DNA of 64,000 bases from Fluviicola sp. (GTDB lineage: Bacteria; Bacteroidota; Bacteroidia; Flavobacteriales_D; Crocinitomicaceae), in the NCBI GenBank assembly GCA_002734065.2, contig NVXU02000048.1:1-64000 (forward strand). The letters run 5' to 3'. The translations under genes and the position numbers were made by a program. Below the pieces are notes generated by a model. It was not told where the DNA came from, ran no database searches, and worked only from the letters and a program-made list of their open reading frames with translations. The first letter of the stretch is position 1; every line of letters starts with the position of its first letter. Shown here in pieces: positions 20,956-29,964 of this stretch.

Positions 20956-22221
20956 ATGTTTAAAAAAATAAATCTTAAATCTGAGTTTGTAAAGAACATT
21001 GCGGTGCTTATGTCAGGTACAGCTATGGCTCAATTTTTAGGTTATTTATTTTCTCCAGTCATTACACGCATTTATTCTCCCGAAGAGGGAGCTGAATTAG
21101 GTCTATTTATTAGAGTTGTTGCTATTATTGCCGCTTTTGCAACGATGCGCTATGAACTCGCCTTGCCTATTATAAAGAATGATAACCATTCTTTCCGCTT
21201 GTATCGTTTAGCTATGAGGATGGCGTTGATCGTTACAGCTATTGCTCTTCTTGCTGTTGTAATACCGGTAGGATTTTCTTTAAAAATTAACTCATCCATT
21301 TTTTATCTATTGATACCAATTGGGGTGTTGTTTACTGCAATTAATAATTTGGGCACTTACTGGGCAATTAAAAACAAATTTTTTGAGACAATTAGTTATT
21401 CGAGAATTACGAATTCTCTAGTTGCCGGACTTTCTAAAATTGGTTTGGGTTGGTTAGGTTTTGGTTCTGCTGGCTTAATTATCGGGATGATTGTTGGGGC
21501 AGTTGTATCTACATTTTGGTTTGTGCGCAACTTTTTCAGAGCGAAGAAAACACACAATGTTAAATCAAATTCTCCAAGAAATTATTTATTGGCAAAAGAG
21601 TACAAAGAATTCCCAAGGGTCAATTTACCACATGTTTTGATGGACTTAAGCCGTGATTTACTCATCGCGATACTACTCTTGCAAATTTTCTCAAAAGAAG
21701 ACTTTGGTTTGTATGATTTGTCTTTTAGAATGCTGAGAATGCCACTCATTCTAGTTGGAGTTGCGTTAGGCCAGGTGTTTTTTCAGAAATGTGCTGAAAA
21801 AACCAATAATAATGAAGACATTTTACCAATAATGAAAAAAGCGGTAAAAACACTGACTTTACTTTCAATTGTTCCTTTCACTGTTCTGTTTTTCTTTGCA
21901 GAGGATATTTTTTCCTTTGTTTTTGGAGAAGAATGGAGAGGTGCAGGTGTTTACGCAGAAATTATGACGCCTTGGTTTGCTGTTCACTTTGTAAGTTCTC
22001 CCATAACTTCACTGCCCGTGGTCTTGAGAAAGCAAAAAGAATTTTTTTATTTAGCGATTTTAGGTGCCTTTTTAATGATTGCATCAATTACAATACCATC
22101 ATTACTTTTAAAATTTGATATTCAAAAAACTTTGTGGGTATTGAGCTTGGTAATGGCAGTCTATTTAGTTTTTGTTATCTTTAAAATATTTTATTACGCT
22201 AGAAATCATAAAAATGTTTAG
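20956..22221 (+). CDS. Wzx-like polysaccharide flippase
   Basis: Protein of 421 aa, nearly all hydrophobic, with about 12 predicted membrane helices. The start KNIAVLMSGTAMAQFLGYLFSPVITRIYSPEEGAELGLF is characteristic of oligosaccharide flippases of the MOP superfamily. It would move lipid-linked repeat units across the inner membrane. It overlaps the acetyltransferase gene by 8 bases and follows the epimerase by 32 bases. Confidence 0.88.
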   Translation: MFKKINLKSEFVKNIAVLMSGTAMAQFLGYLFSPVITRIYSPEEGAELGLFIRVVAIIAAFATMRYELALPIIKNDNHSFRLYRLAMRMALIVTAIALLAVVIPVGFSLKINSSIFYLLIPIGVLFTAINNLGTYWAIKNKFFETISYSRITNSLVAGLSKIGLGWLGFGSAGLIIGMIVGAVVSTFWFVRNFFRAKKTHNVKSNSPRNYLLAKEYKEFPRVNLPHVLMDLSRDLLIAILLLQIFSKEDFGLYDLSFRMLRMPLILVGVALGQVFFQKCAEKTNNNEDILPIMKKAVKTLTLLSIVPFTVLFFFAEDIFSFVFGEEWRGAGVYAEIMTPWFAVHFVSSPITSLPVVLRKQKEFFYLAILGAFLMIASITIPSLLLKFDIQKTLWVLSLVMAVYLVFVIFKIFYYARNHKNV

Positions 22222-22798
22222 AAAGCTGCTAAGTTTTATTACTAAAGGAAGAAAAAAGAGATTTTTACAAAAAAATTCTCCTCAAATGGTTTATGGTTAT
22301 CATTCTGCCGATGGCTTTTTACAAGATACGAGAATTGGAAGTACAACATCTTTAGTTAATAAGTCTAATTTGCTAATCGAGGACAATGTTTTTATTGGTC
22401 AATATAATTTCATTGAGGCGAGTAATGGCATCATTATTAGAGAAGGTTGCCAAATAACAAATTACATTTCCATAATTTCTCATAGCAGTCACAATTCAAT
22501 CAGGTATTATGGCAAGCGCTACCGACAAGAGAAAAATTTAAAAGGATACGTCAAAGGGCAAGTAGAAATAGGGAAATATAGTTTTATAGGTCCTCATTCC
22601 ACCATTTTACCCGGAACAAAAATAGGTAAGGGATGCATTGTTTCAGCATACAGTTTATTGAAGGGTGATTACCCCGATTTTTCTATTGTTTCAGGTAACC
22701 CAGCAGTCGTTGTTGGAAATACAAAAACTAAAGACGAAGACTTTTTTAAGTCAAACCCCGAATTAAAGAAATTTTATGAAGAATGGGTAAATGAGTAA
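22214..22798 (+). CDS. Left-handed beta-helix acyltransferase
   Basis: Protein of 194 aa with hexapeptide repeats (DTRIGSTTSLVNKSNLLIED, GQVEIGKYSFIGPHSTILPG, TKIGKGCIVSAYSLLKGDYP), typical of O-acetyltransferases using acetyl-CoA. The His in the ISHSSHNSI loop (about residues 93-101) is a plausible catalytic base. The start at 22214 overlaps the flippase end by 8 bases. It probably decorates the repeat-unit sugar. Confidence 0.85.
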   Translation: MFRKLLSFITKGRKKRFLQKNSPQMVYGYHSADGFLQDTRIGSTTSLVNKSNLLIEDNVFIGQYNFIEASNGIIIREGCQITNYISIISHSSHNSIRYYGKRYRQEKNLKGYVKGQVEIGKYSFIGPHSTILPGTKIGKGCIVSAYSLLKGDYPDFSIVSGNPAVVVGNTKTKDEDFFKSNPELKKFYEEWVNE

Positions 22799-23717
22799 GA
22801 TGAAAGTATTAATCGTAGGCCTCCCTTTATTTGCAAAACGACTTCAAAAGAGTTTGTCTGATTTTGATAGCGAAAACAGGTATTTCTCACTTGATACATA
22901 CTACAATCGTTTTGACAAACTTAAAGCTTACTTCAAAATCCCACAAATGGACTGCATATACTCTATCAATGGAACGATTTCTACTAGTCGTGTTTTTGAT
23001 CGTGCATTTAGCAATGGAATTCCTGTGGTCATGAACTGGGTGGGTACTGACGTTATAAAAGCACAAGAAGCCTTTAAATTAGGTGTATTCCGTGAAGAAT
23101 ATCTCAAAAATGCCATTCATTTTTGTGAAGTTGAATGGATAAAAGAAGAATTGAAAGAAATTGGAATTGAAGCAAAAATTGTAAGTTTTGTTGCCTTTGA
23201 CAAGAGTCTTGATTCGAAACAAGCACCTTCTGATAAATTGAATGTTCTGTCCTATATTCCATCTAATAGAGCAGGATTTTACGGGATGACGGCCTTTTTG
23301 AACCTAGCAAAATCTTTTCCTCAGGTTAATTTTATAATTGCGGGCTCTGAAGGGAAGAATTACGAACCTCTTCCTATCAATGTAAAAGCACTAGGATGGG
23401 TAGAAAATATGGATGAGGTTTTTAACTATAGTCAAGTTTGTTTGCGTTTTCCGGAGCATGATGGGTTGTCAATTTTTATTTTAGAATCATTGGCAAGAGG
23501 CAAGAACGTATTGTATAAGTACCCATTCAACTTTTGCAATCACTGCCCTGACGAGAAAACATTGAAGAAACAGTTAGCACTCATTGAAAAAGATTTTCGA
23601 GATGGGGTGAGTATTGACAATCCTGGAGGAGCTGATTTTATAAAAAATAATTATTCTTTCAATTCCGTGTATGGGACAATCGTTAAAGAATTAAAAAAAG
23701 TAACGCATGCAAACTAA
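22791..23717 (+). CDS. GT-B glycosyltransferase, divergent
   Basis: Protein of 308 aa. The C-terminal half has the GT-B donor-site pattern: VNFIIAGSEGKNYEPLPINV, ALGWVENMDEVF and FPEHDGLSIFILESLARGK (the E-x7-E-like region). The N-terminal domain is shorter than usual and carries MNWVGTDVI, where related enzymes have W(G/V)(S/T)D. Sugar and acceptor are unknown. It overlaps both neighbours (8 and 11 bases), so translation is coupled through the cluster. Confidence 0.75.
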   Translation: MSKMKVLIVGLPLFAKRLQKSLSDFDSENRYFSLDTYYNRFDKLKAYFKIPQMDCIYSINGTISTSRVFDRAFSNGIPVVMNWVGTDVIKAQEAFKLGVFREEYLKNAIHFCEVEWIKEELKEIGIEAKIVSFVAFDKSLDSKQAPSDKLNVLSYIPSNRAGFYGMTAFLNLAKSFPQVNFIIAGSEGKNYEPLPINVKALGWVENMDEVFNYSQVCLRFPEHDGLSIFILESLARGKNVLYKYPFNFCNHCPDEKTLKKQLALIEKDFRDGVSIDNPGGADFIKNNYSFNSVYGTIVKELKKVTHAN

Positions 23718-24789
23718 TGTCTTAATTATTGCGTATGCATTCCCTCCCAATAAACAAGTCGGTGCATTGAGAGCAGGTTACTGGTATGAGAATTTACCAA
23801 AAAAAATCAAAGGAAATGTTACTATACTAACATCACAAGAGGATGCAATTGGAGAAAGAATTCACATCGTAAAGAACGAAGGAACTTCATTTCTCTCAAA
23901 AATAATCAGAGATGCAGGAACAACATGGAAGAATTGCATTTTAAATTATCTCAATTCAAAAAAAATAGAAAACCCTGATATAGTGATAATCACAGGTTCA
24001 CCTTTTATGCATTTTGGACTGTCTAAATGGTTAAAGAAGAAGTACAATTGTAAAGTTATTTTAGATTACCGTGACCCTTTTGCTAATAATCCAGGATTCA
24101 AGAATTCTTTTCTTAAGTCGAAGATAAAAGGATTCTTCGAGAGGGAATTTAATAAGAATGCAGATGCTTTGGTAACAGTTAATAAATTTTGCGGAGAACT
24201 GGTGGAGAACTTTTACCAAAAACCAAATGCAATCGTTCAAAATGGTTATGATGAGACCATTCTACCTGCCCTTTCCGAGATTGACTTGATCAAACCTAGT
24301 TTCTCTTATACAGGCAAGTATTACTTTGATTCTTCTCCAATTATTACGGCTTTTGAAGAATGTGGGTTAGAATATAATTACGCTGGACCGGATGGTAATC
24401 AGCATAAAAGTGAGTTTAGTAATATCCATGACGATGGCTTTGTGAGTTATAAGGAGGCGGTCAATATCATTGCGAAAAATGATGTCGCAATCATTCAAAC
24501 TTATGGAGAAGATTTTCAATCAACGACTAAAATTTTCGACTACATTCGGTGCAAAAGAGTCATTCTAATTGTAAGTGATAATTACATCGAAAGAGGTAGT
24601 ATACATGAAGAGTTGAAGGGTTATCCCAACGTTTTTTGGTCAAAAAATGATAAAAGCGCAATTTTGAATGCAATTCTATTGATTCAAGCGTCAAACTATA
24701 CACATCCTCCTTTGGATTATCATTTAAAGTATTCTAGAGGATATCAGATGAAAAAATTGATAGAGTTAATAAAGCAAATAACTAAGTGA
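23707..24789 (+). CDS. GT-B glycosyltransferase
   Basis: Protein of 360 aa. The N-terminus MQTNVLIIAYAFPPNKQVGALR has the PPxxxxGxxR pattern of one group of Bacteroidota surface-glycan transferases, followed by VIITGSPFMHFGLSKWL and LDYRDPF. The C-terminal domain has VSYKEAVNIIAKNDVAIIQTYG and TTKIFDYIRCKRV in the expected donor-binding position. Specificity is not known. It overlaps the next gene by four bases (GTGA). Confidence 0.8.
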   Translation: MQTNVLIIAYAFPPNKQVGALRAGYWYENLPKKIKGNVTILTSQEDAIGERIHIVKNEGTSFLSKIIRDAGTTWKNCILNYLNSKKIENPDIVIITGSPFMHFGLSKWLKKKYNCKVILDYRDPFANNPGFKNSFLKSKIKGFFEREFNKNADALVTVNKFCGELVENFYQKPNAIVQNGYDETILPALSEIDLIKPSFSYTGKYYFDSSPIITAFEECGLEYNYAGPDGNQHKSEFSNIHDDGFVSYKEAVNIIAKNDVAIIQTYGEDFQSTTKIFDYIRCKRVILIVSDNYIERGSIHEELKGYPNVFWSKNDKSAILNAILLIQASNYTHPPLDYHLKYSRGYQMKKLIELIKQITK

Positions 24790-25970
24790 AACCATTGGAA
24801 AACATAGTGAAATTTGGCGCTTTGAGCTACGTGATAATTTGCGTCTTTCAGGCTGTCTTATTTCCACCTAATTTCTTAAGTTCATTGGACAATTATCTGT
24901 TCGTTTTTGCATTAATTAATTTGATGTTGATTTCGTATAGAACAAAAGAGTGGAGAATGATTACATTGGCATTCATCCTTTTTTTTCTGTGGTCAATTTT
25001 CGTTGAATTTTCGAAGAATGGAATGGCGGCAAAGAGCAATCTTCCCTATTTACTTCACTTTTTGAAGTGGCCAGCTATTTTAGTAACGATTTTAAGCTTG
25101 AAAAAGGAGTTGTTTTTTGAAAAAAGTAGTCAATTTTTCATTGACGGGTTATTTTTCGTAATTGTCTCAATCAACTTAATGTTATTAATCAACCCTTTTG
25201 GTTACGGAGAATTGATGCAGAATTTATTCTCACCGAAACCCTATTCAAATTTCGTGTTCTACAATGAATTTCAAAATTTCAGATTAGTAGGCACTCAAAT
25301 GAACCCGAATGATAATGCCGTTATATTAAGCTTATTTTATTTGTATTATTTGATTATAGACAGCAAAAAATGGTATTTCACAGTGATTCTTGTAGCTTTT
25401 ATCTTGTTAACGCAATCACGAACGTTGTTTATTTTACTGATAATTCTTACTTTTTTATACCTATTTATCAAGCTAAAGAAAACAATTACTAGAAAACGAT
25501 TCTTTCAAGTCGGTTTGGTAGGGATGGTTTTGTTAACATCTGTTGTTTTATCTTCCAATAATTTGAGAAGCATTTTTACTGGAGGTGCTTTTCATTCCCA
25601 TTCCTTACAAGTTAGAATGGATAATTTTGGCAACGCAATAAATGTTAACAATAGCTCACTGTTTTTTGGAAATGGTGTGATTAATAACCCCGTTGAGCGC
25701 TTTGGTGTACATGTTGATTCAGAGTTTATTATGGTTATTATCCAATTTGGTTTAGTTGGCCTATTGTTATGGGGGGTAATATTGTTTGCAATCTTGAAAC
25801 AGTTTAAGTTAAATTCGGTTGGGTTTTTATATTGGTGCGTCATTACGCTATTAGTGTTGGGAGTTTCTTTTACCAACTTTACTTTCACTCATGGTAATCT
25901 TGGGGTTGCTATTGTTTTTGCTCTTGGAATGGCTTCCTATCATTCCAAAGATAGAGAATTGAACCAATGA
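24786..25970 (+). CDS. Wzy/O-antigen-ligase-like polymerase (first of two)
   Basis: Protein of 394 aa with about ten hydrophobic helices and a GTG start overlapping the previous stop. The region GNGVINNPVERFGVHVDSEFIMVI is the extended periplasmic loop with the conserved His typical of Wzy/WaaL proteins, followed by a Gly-rich helix (FGLVGLLLWG). It would polymerise or transfer lipid-linked glycan. Sequence alone does not separate polymerase from ligase. Its last 62 bases are overlapped antisense by the small membrane protein gene. Confidence 0.75.
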   Translation: MKPLENIVKFGALSYVIICVFQAVLFPPNFLSSLDNYLFVFALINLMLISYRTKEWRMITLAFILFFLWSIFVEFSKNGMAAKSNLPYLLHFLKWPAILVTILSLKKELFFEKSSQFFIDGLFFVIVSINLMLLINPFGYGELMQNLFSPKPYSNFVFYNEFQNFRLVGTQMNPNDNAVILSLFYLYYLIIDSKKWYFTVILVAFILLTQSRTLFILLIILTFLYLFIKLKKTITRKRFFQVGLVGMVLLTSVVLSSNNLRSIFTGGAFHSHSLQVRMDNFGNAINVNNSSLFFGNGVINNPVERFGVHVDSEFIMVIIQFGLVGLLLWGVILFAILKQFKLNSVGFLYWCVITLLVLGVSFTNFTFTHGNLGVAIVFALGMASYHSKDRELNQ

Positions 25971-26370
25971 ATATACCCAAAATTAAAAAACTGATTACAG
26001 GTAGAATTGACCTACCTTCTTTGTCTTTTCGATATGAATTTAAACTTGCATTTGAATTTGTTAAATCAGAGATCAAATTTTGAATATCTTCCTGTGATAA
26101 TGTGGCATGTGTATAGACTTTTAATTCAGAACGTTTTACCTCTGGAAGAGTATCAGCATAAGAAGAAGTAATATTTCTAACTAGGATTGAATTCTTATAA
26201 AATAGAGAATCTGTCGTCACAGATGATGGCATTTGCAACTCTTTAGGGTATTGATAGATTACATAATACATCTTTGTTGTTTCATTCGAGAAGTGAAAAA
26301 CAAAACCTATTACAAGCCCAATAGCTGCAAAGAGAAAGATTAAAAAGTGTTTTTTTATGAATCCTAACAA
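25909..26370 (-). CDS. Two-helix membrane protein, Wzz-like topology
   Basis: Not firmly recognised. The 153-aa product has an N-terminal transmembrane helix (about 8-26), a periplasmic segment of about 95 aa, and a C-terminal helix (about 124-142). That is the topology of polysaccharide co-polymerases (Wzz), but the periplasmic part is much shorter and the typical motifs are absent. It is the only minus-strand gene in the cluster, starts with TTG and has its own -7 box 20 bases upstream. It runs into the 3' end of the polymerase gene. A chain-length or accessory role is inference. Confidence 0.6.
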   Translation of the reverse strand: MLGFIKKHFLIFLFAAIGLVIGFVFHFSNETTKMYYVIYQYPKELQMPSSVTTDSLFYKNSILVRNITSSYADTLPEVKRSELKVYTHATLSQEDIQNLISDLTNSNASLNSYRKDKEGRSILPVISFLILGIFIGSILYLWNDRKPFQEQKQ

Positions 26371-26377
26371 AACGTGT

Positions 26378-26398
26378 TACTTTTGTTCAACAAATGTA
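26378..26398. promoter_or_regulatory. Palindromic overlapping divergent promoters
   Basis: TACTTTTG (26378-26385, plus) and TACATTTG (26398-26391, minus) are both perfect TAnnTTTG boxes facing each other. The 21 bases form a palindrome with 10-base arms differing at one position around a central C. Each predicted start site falls in or beside the other's box, so polymerase binding should be mutually exclusive. Confidence 0.6.
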
Positions 26399-26412
26399 CA
26401 TTTTATAAAGTA

Positions 26413-27480
26413 TTGACGAAGAAAACGAAAATATTATTTTTAGGAGACATCAATTCCATTCATCTACAAAAATGGATTGACAGTTTAAAAGATGATTTTG
26501 AGCTTCATGTTATTTCTTTAGACCCCTTGGAGAATAAAGAGTATGACATTGAAGGGGTGGCGATTTATACCAATGAGACAAAGACCGTTAATTCGGGAAG
26601 TAAATTGTCGTATTTGAAGTCATTGCGACGTTTTCGTGATATTCACAAGAAAATAAATCCAGATTTCGTACATGCTCATTACGCTTCGTCTTATGGTTTG
26701 ATAGCGGCTATACTGAAGCCGAGAAGACTTTTTATTTCTGTTTGGGGCTCTGATGTTTATGAGTTTCCGAAACGCAGTTTTCTTCATAAAACGGTGTTTA
26801 AGTGGATTCTTCGAAAAGCAACTCAATTGTTTTCTACTTCTCACGATATGAAAAGAGAATTGCAAAACTATACGAAGAAAGAAATCACAGTGGTTCCCTT
26901 TGGTGTTGATACCAGTGTGTTTCAGCCGGTTGAAAAGATTGGAAACAACCAAAATTTCACGGTCGGAACGGTAAAATCATTAGAAGATGTCTATGGAATT
27001 GATAAACTCATAGACGCATTTGCAAGCTTGAAGCAAGAATGTCCAAATAGTCGATTGCTTATTTATGGTCAAGGCTCGAAAGAAGAGGAACTTAAAAAAC
27101 AAGCGGAGAATTTAGACGTTGCGGACGTTGTTGAATTCAGAGGTTTTTTGAAAAATACTGAAGTTCCAGCTGCGATTGGTGAAATGGATGTCTTTTGTGC
27201 GCTCTCTCGACAAGAAAGCTTTGGTGTCTCTGTTGTTGAAGCTTCAGCTTGTGGTGTCCCAATTATTGCCTCCAATGTTGGAGGATTGCCTGAGGTTGTA
27301 AAAGATACGCAAACGGGATATTTAGTAGAGAATATTGAGGAAGCAGCTGAAAAACTGATTTTTTTAGCGAAAAATGATATTTTAAGGAAAGAATTGGGGG
27401 AGAATGCGCGTAATTTTGCCTTGGAGCAATACGATTGGAAAAAGAACGTAAAAGCTATGAAAAGTTTTTATACTTTGTAA
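26413..27480 (+). CDS. Group 4 glycosyltransferase
   Basis: GT-B enzyme of 355 aa, retaining type. KILFLGDINSIHLQKWI opens the acceptor domain and VHAHYASSYGLIAAI and WGSDVYEFP follow. The donor domain has TVGTVKSLEDVYGIDKLID, LLIYGQGSKEEELKKQAE and ESFGVSVVEASACGVPIIAS, the conserved E-x7-E. The TTG at 26413 is chosen because the GTG at 26374 lies upstream of the -7 box. It overlaps the next ATG by one base (TAATG). Confidence 0.88.
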   Translation: MTKKTKILFLGDINSIHLQKWIDSLKDDFELHVISLDPLENKEYDIEGVAIYTNETKTVNSGSKLSYLKSLRRFRDIHKKINPDFVHAHYASSYGLIAAILKPRRLFISVWGSDVYEFPKRSFLHKTVFKWILRKATQLFSTSHDMKRELQNYTKKEITVVPFGVDTSVFQPVEKIGNNQNFTVGTVKSLEDVYGIDKLIDAFASLKQECPNSRLLIYGQGSKEEELKKQAENLDVADVVEFRGFLKNTEVPAAIGEMDVFCALSRQESFGVSVVEASACGVPIIASNVGGLPEVVKDTQTGYLVENIEEAAEKLIFLAKNDILRKELGENARNFALEQYDWKKNVKAMKSFYTL

Positions 27481-28724
27481 TGATGAAAAACTCAACATAC
27501 ATGAAATGGTATGAAGGATCGTTAGCACTGATGGTTCTTTTAATGTTGCTCATTCCTAATCTTTTAGGAATTGGCATTCTCCTTTTTCTAATAATTTGGG
27601 TCATTGGTATCGTTCAGAAGAAATTACAGTTTAAATTCTTTTGGATGAATGGATTTCTATTTCTACTGTATTTAGGGTATGTAATAGGTACCATCTACAC
27701 CAACCACCCCGACATTGCGAGTAGGTATTTGGAGTACAAACTATCGCTTGTAATTTTCCCTATGTTTTTCTCGTTTATTCCCAAAAAATCCTTCTCATTT
27801 CAGGCGCCCGTTATCGCCTTTGTCTTGGGAGTTTCAACCTTGTTTTTTGTTGGACTAATTCACAGTATTCCATTGTACATTAAATTTTCTGATTTTGCCT
27901 TTATGCAAAGTTCCCAATTTTCATTTATCCACCACCCAACTTACCTTTCAGCTTTTGCTCTCTTTGGAATGGGTTTGCTATGGCACGGTTGGAAGCAAAA
28001 TTGGCGTTTTTTCTCTAAAAAAGCGATCGTTTTATTCATGGTGATAATGTTGCTCACGCAAATTCTAAGTTTGTCTCTGTCGGGGATGCTTTTACTGATG
28101 ATTTGTTCAGGTGTAGTCATCTTATTCTTAATTAAGAAAAAGTTTGGGAGAAAAATATACTGGGCAACATTAATTGTTACACCATTTTTGCTTTTTGCTT
28201 TGGCAAAATTCACACCGGGTGTTAATACACAGTTTAAGAACTCAATAGACTATTTAGTCGAATTTTTTGATGACCCAGACGCGTTTTACAAAAGTAAGCA
28301 AACCTACGTTGGAGGAAGTGAAACACGTTTGATATTATGGGCGGCTTCCTCGCAAGTGGTTGCAGAACATCCTATGGGTGTGGGAACGGGGAATTTAGAT
28401 GAGTACTTGTCGGATAAGTTAATCAGTATCGGTCAACCTCACATGGCAGAAAAAAAGTACAATCCGCATAATCAATTCTTGCAAACCGCTGTAGAGCTTG
28501 GTTTATTAGGGCTTGCAGCGTTGCTTGTGATTATTGTTTTCGGTGTCTTCTATTCTTTTAGGACAAAGAATTACCTGCTTTTATTACTCGTTTCCAGTCT
28601 TGCATTCAACTGTTTGTTCGAATCTATGTTGCAACGACAAAGTGGTATTGTTTTTTATGTTTTTTGGATTTGTCTGCTAATTGCTTCAAAAAGTTACACC
28701 GCAAAAATGGAAAGAAACCAATGA
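27480..28724 (+). CDS. O-antigen ligase family protein (second Wzy/WaaL-like)
   Basis: Protein of 414 aa with 10-12 hydrophobic helices. The large loop FTPGVNTQFKNSIDYLVEFF, SETRLILWAASSQVVAEHPMGVGTGN and YNPHNQFLQTAVELGLLGLAALL are the Wzy_C signature; the His in PHNQFL is the conserved ligase/polymerase residue. The ATG at 27480 overlaps the preceding stop (TAATG) and its own stop overlaps the next ATG (ATGA). With the gene at 24786 the cluster holds two such enzymes, plausibly one polymerase and one ligase. Confidence 0.85.
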   Translation: MMKNSTYMKWYEGSLALMVLLMLLIPNLLGIGILLFLIIWVIGIVQKKLQFKFFWMNGFLFLLYLGYVIGTIYTNHPDIASRYLEYKLSLVIFPMFFSFIPKKSFSFQAPVIAFVLGVSTLFFVGLIHSIPLYIKFSDFAFMQSSQFSFIHHPTYLSAFALFGMGLLWHGWKQNWRFFSKKAIVLFMVIMLLTQILSLSLSGMLLLMICSGVVILFLIKKKFGRKIYWATLIVTPFLLFALAKFTPGVNTQFKNSIDYLVEFFDDPDAFYKSKQTYVGGSETRLILWAASSQVVAEHPMGVGTGNLDEYLSDKLISIGQPHMAEKKYNPHNQFLQTAVELGLLGLAALLVIIVFGVFYSFRTKNYLLLLLVSSLAFNCLFESMLQRQSGIVFYVFWICLLIASKSYTAKMERNQ

Positions 28725-29938
28725 AAATCCTCTTCCTCACACAATATTACCCTCCTGAAATTGGTGCGCCACAAAATAGATTGCACGAGCTAGCAGTTCG
28801 GTTAAAATCGAAAGGAGTTGATGTGGATGTACTCACAGCCATGCCAAATTATCCTGAAATGGAGATTGAAGAAGCGTACAAGGGAGGGAAAATAAAAGAA
28901 GAAATCATTGATGGAATTCAAGTCTTTCGTTCTTCTATATATGTCACGAAATCGAAGAGTATTCTTCCTCGGTTACTGAATTATTTCAGCTTTGTTTGGT
29001 CGTCTTATTGGCGGGGTAAAAAATTAGAGAAATATGATTACTTAATGGTTGAATCACCACCATTATTTTTAGGTTATTCTGCCATCCGCTTAGCAAAAAA
29101 ACTCAATGCAAAATTGATTTTCAACGTGTCAGATTTGTGGCCAGAAAGTGCTGAAAAAATGGGAATCGTGACCAATAAAATGATGCTCAAATTTGCGTAT
29201 AATTTGGAAGCAAAATGCTACAAAAAAGCAAGCTTAGTAACTGGGCAAACAATGGGCATTGTAGAGAACATCAAAAAACGTTTTCCGGAAACAAAATTGC
29301 ATTGGCTGCCCAATGGTGTAGATTTAGAATTCTACAACCCCGAAACAGTTAAAAGCAATGATTTTAGAGAAAAAAATGGATTTTCACAAGACGATATCGT
29401 CTTCTTCTACGGTGGAATTATAGGTCATGCGCAAGGATTGCAAGTTGTTTTACATGCGGCAGAAAAAGTGAGAGATTTAGAAAAAGTTAAAATTATTCTT
29501 CAAGGCGCAGGACCAGAATTAGAAGGGTTAAAAAAACTGAACAAAAAATTAAAATTAAAAAATGTCTTCTTTTTGCCTCCAGTAAAGAAGGAGGAGATGC
29601 CTTCCATTCTTAAAGAAGTTGATATTGCACTTGTTCCTCTCAGAAAGCTAGATATTTTTCAAGGAGCAATTCCTTCTAAGATTTTTGAAGCACTTTCCAT
29701 GGAAAAAGCCCTTCTGCTTGGAGTAGAAGGTGAAGCAAAAACACATTTCATTGACAAAGCAAATGCTGGTTTGTTCTTTGAACCAGAAAATGCGGATGAT
29801 TTAGCAAGACAAATAAGGTCGATGGCAAACAATCCTGAGCAACTAAAAGAAATGGGTAAAAATGCGAGAGAATATGTTCGAAAGAACTTTAATCGGGACA
29901 ATATTGCCGCTGATTTTCTTGCCGTTCTGAAACAATGA
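28721..29938 (+). CDS. WbuB-like group 4 glycosyltransferase
   Basis: GT-B enzyme of 405 aa. The start MKILFLTQYYPPEIGAPQNR is followed by MPNYPEMEIEEAYKGG and FNVSDLWPESAEKMGIV, a set typical of WbuB-type amino-sugar transferases. The donor domain has FFYGGIIGHAQGLQVVLHAA, LQGAGPELEGLKKL and GAIPSKIFEALSMEKALLLG. The predicted reaction adds an amino sugar such as N-acetylfucosamine; the exact sugar is not determined. It begins with an ATGA overlap. Confidence 0.85.
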   Translation: MKILFLTQYYPPEIGAPQNRLHELAVRLKSKGVDVDVLTAMPNYPEMEIEEAYKGGKIKEEIIDGIQVFRSSIYVTKSKSILPRLLNYFSFVWSSYWRGKKLEKYDYLMVESPPLFLGYSAIRLAKKLNAKLIFNVSDLWPESAEKMGIVTNKMMLKFAYNLEAKCYKKASLVTGQTMGIVENIKKRFPETKLHWLPNGVDLEFYNPETVKSNDFREKNGFSQDDIVFFYGGIIGHAQGLQVVLHAAEKVRDLEKVKIILQGAGPELEGLKKLNKKLKLKNVFFLPPVKKEEMPSILKEVDIALVPLRKLDIFQGAIPSKIFEALSMEKALLLGVEGEAKTHFIDKANAGLFFEPENADDLARQIRSMANNPEQLKEMGKNAREYVRKNFNRDNIAADFLAVLKQ

Positions 29939-29964
29939 CTATTTTTGAATACAAAACAGATTAA

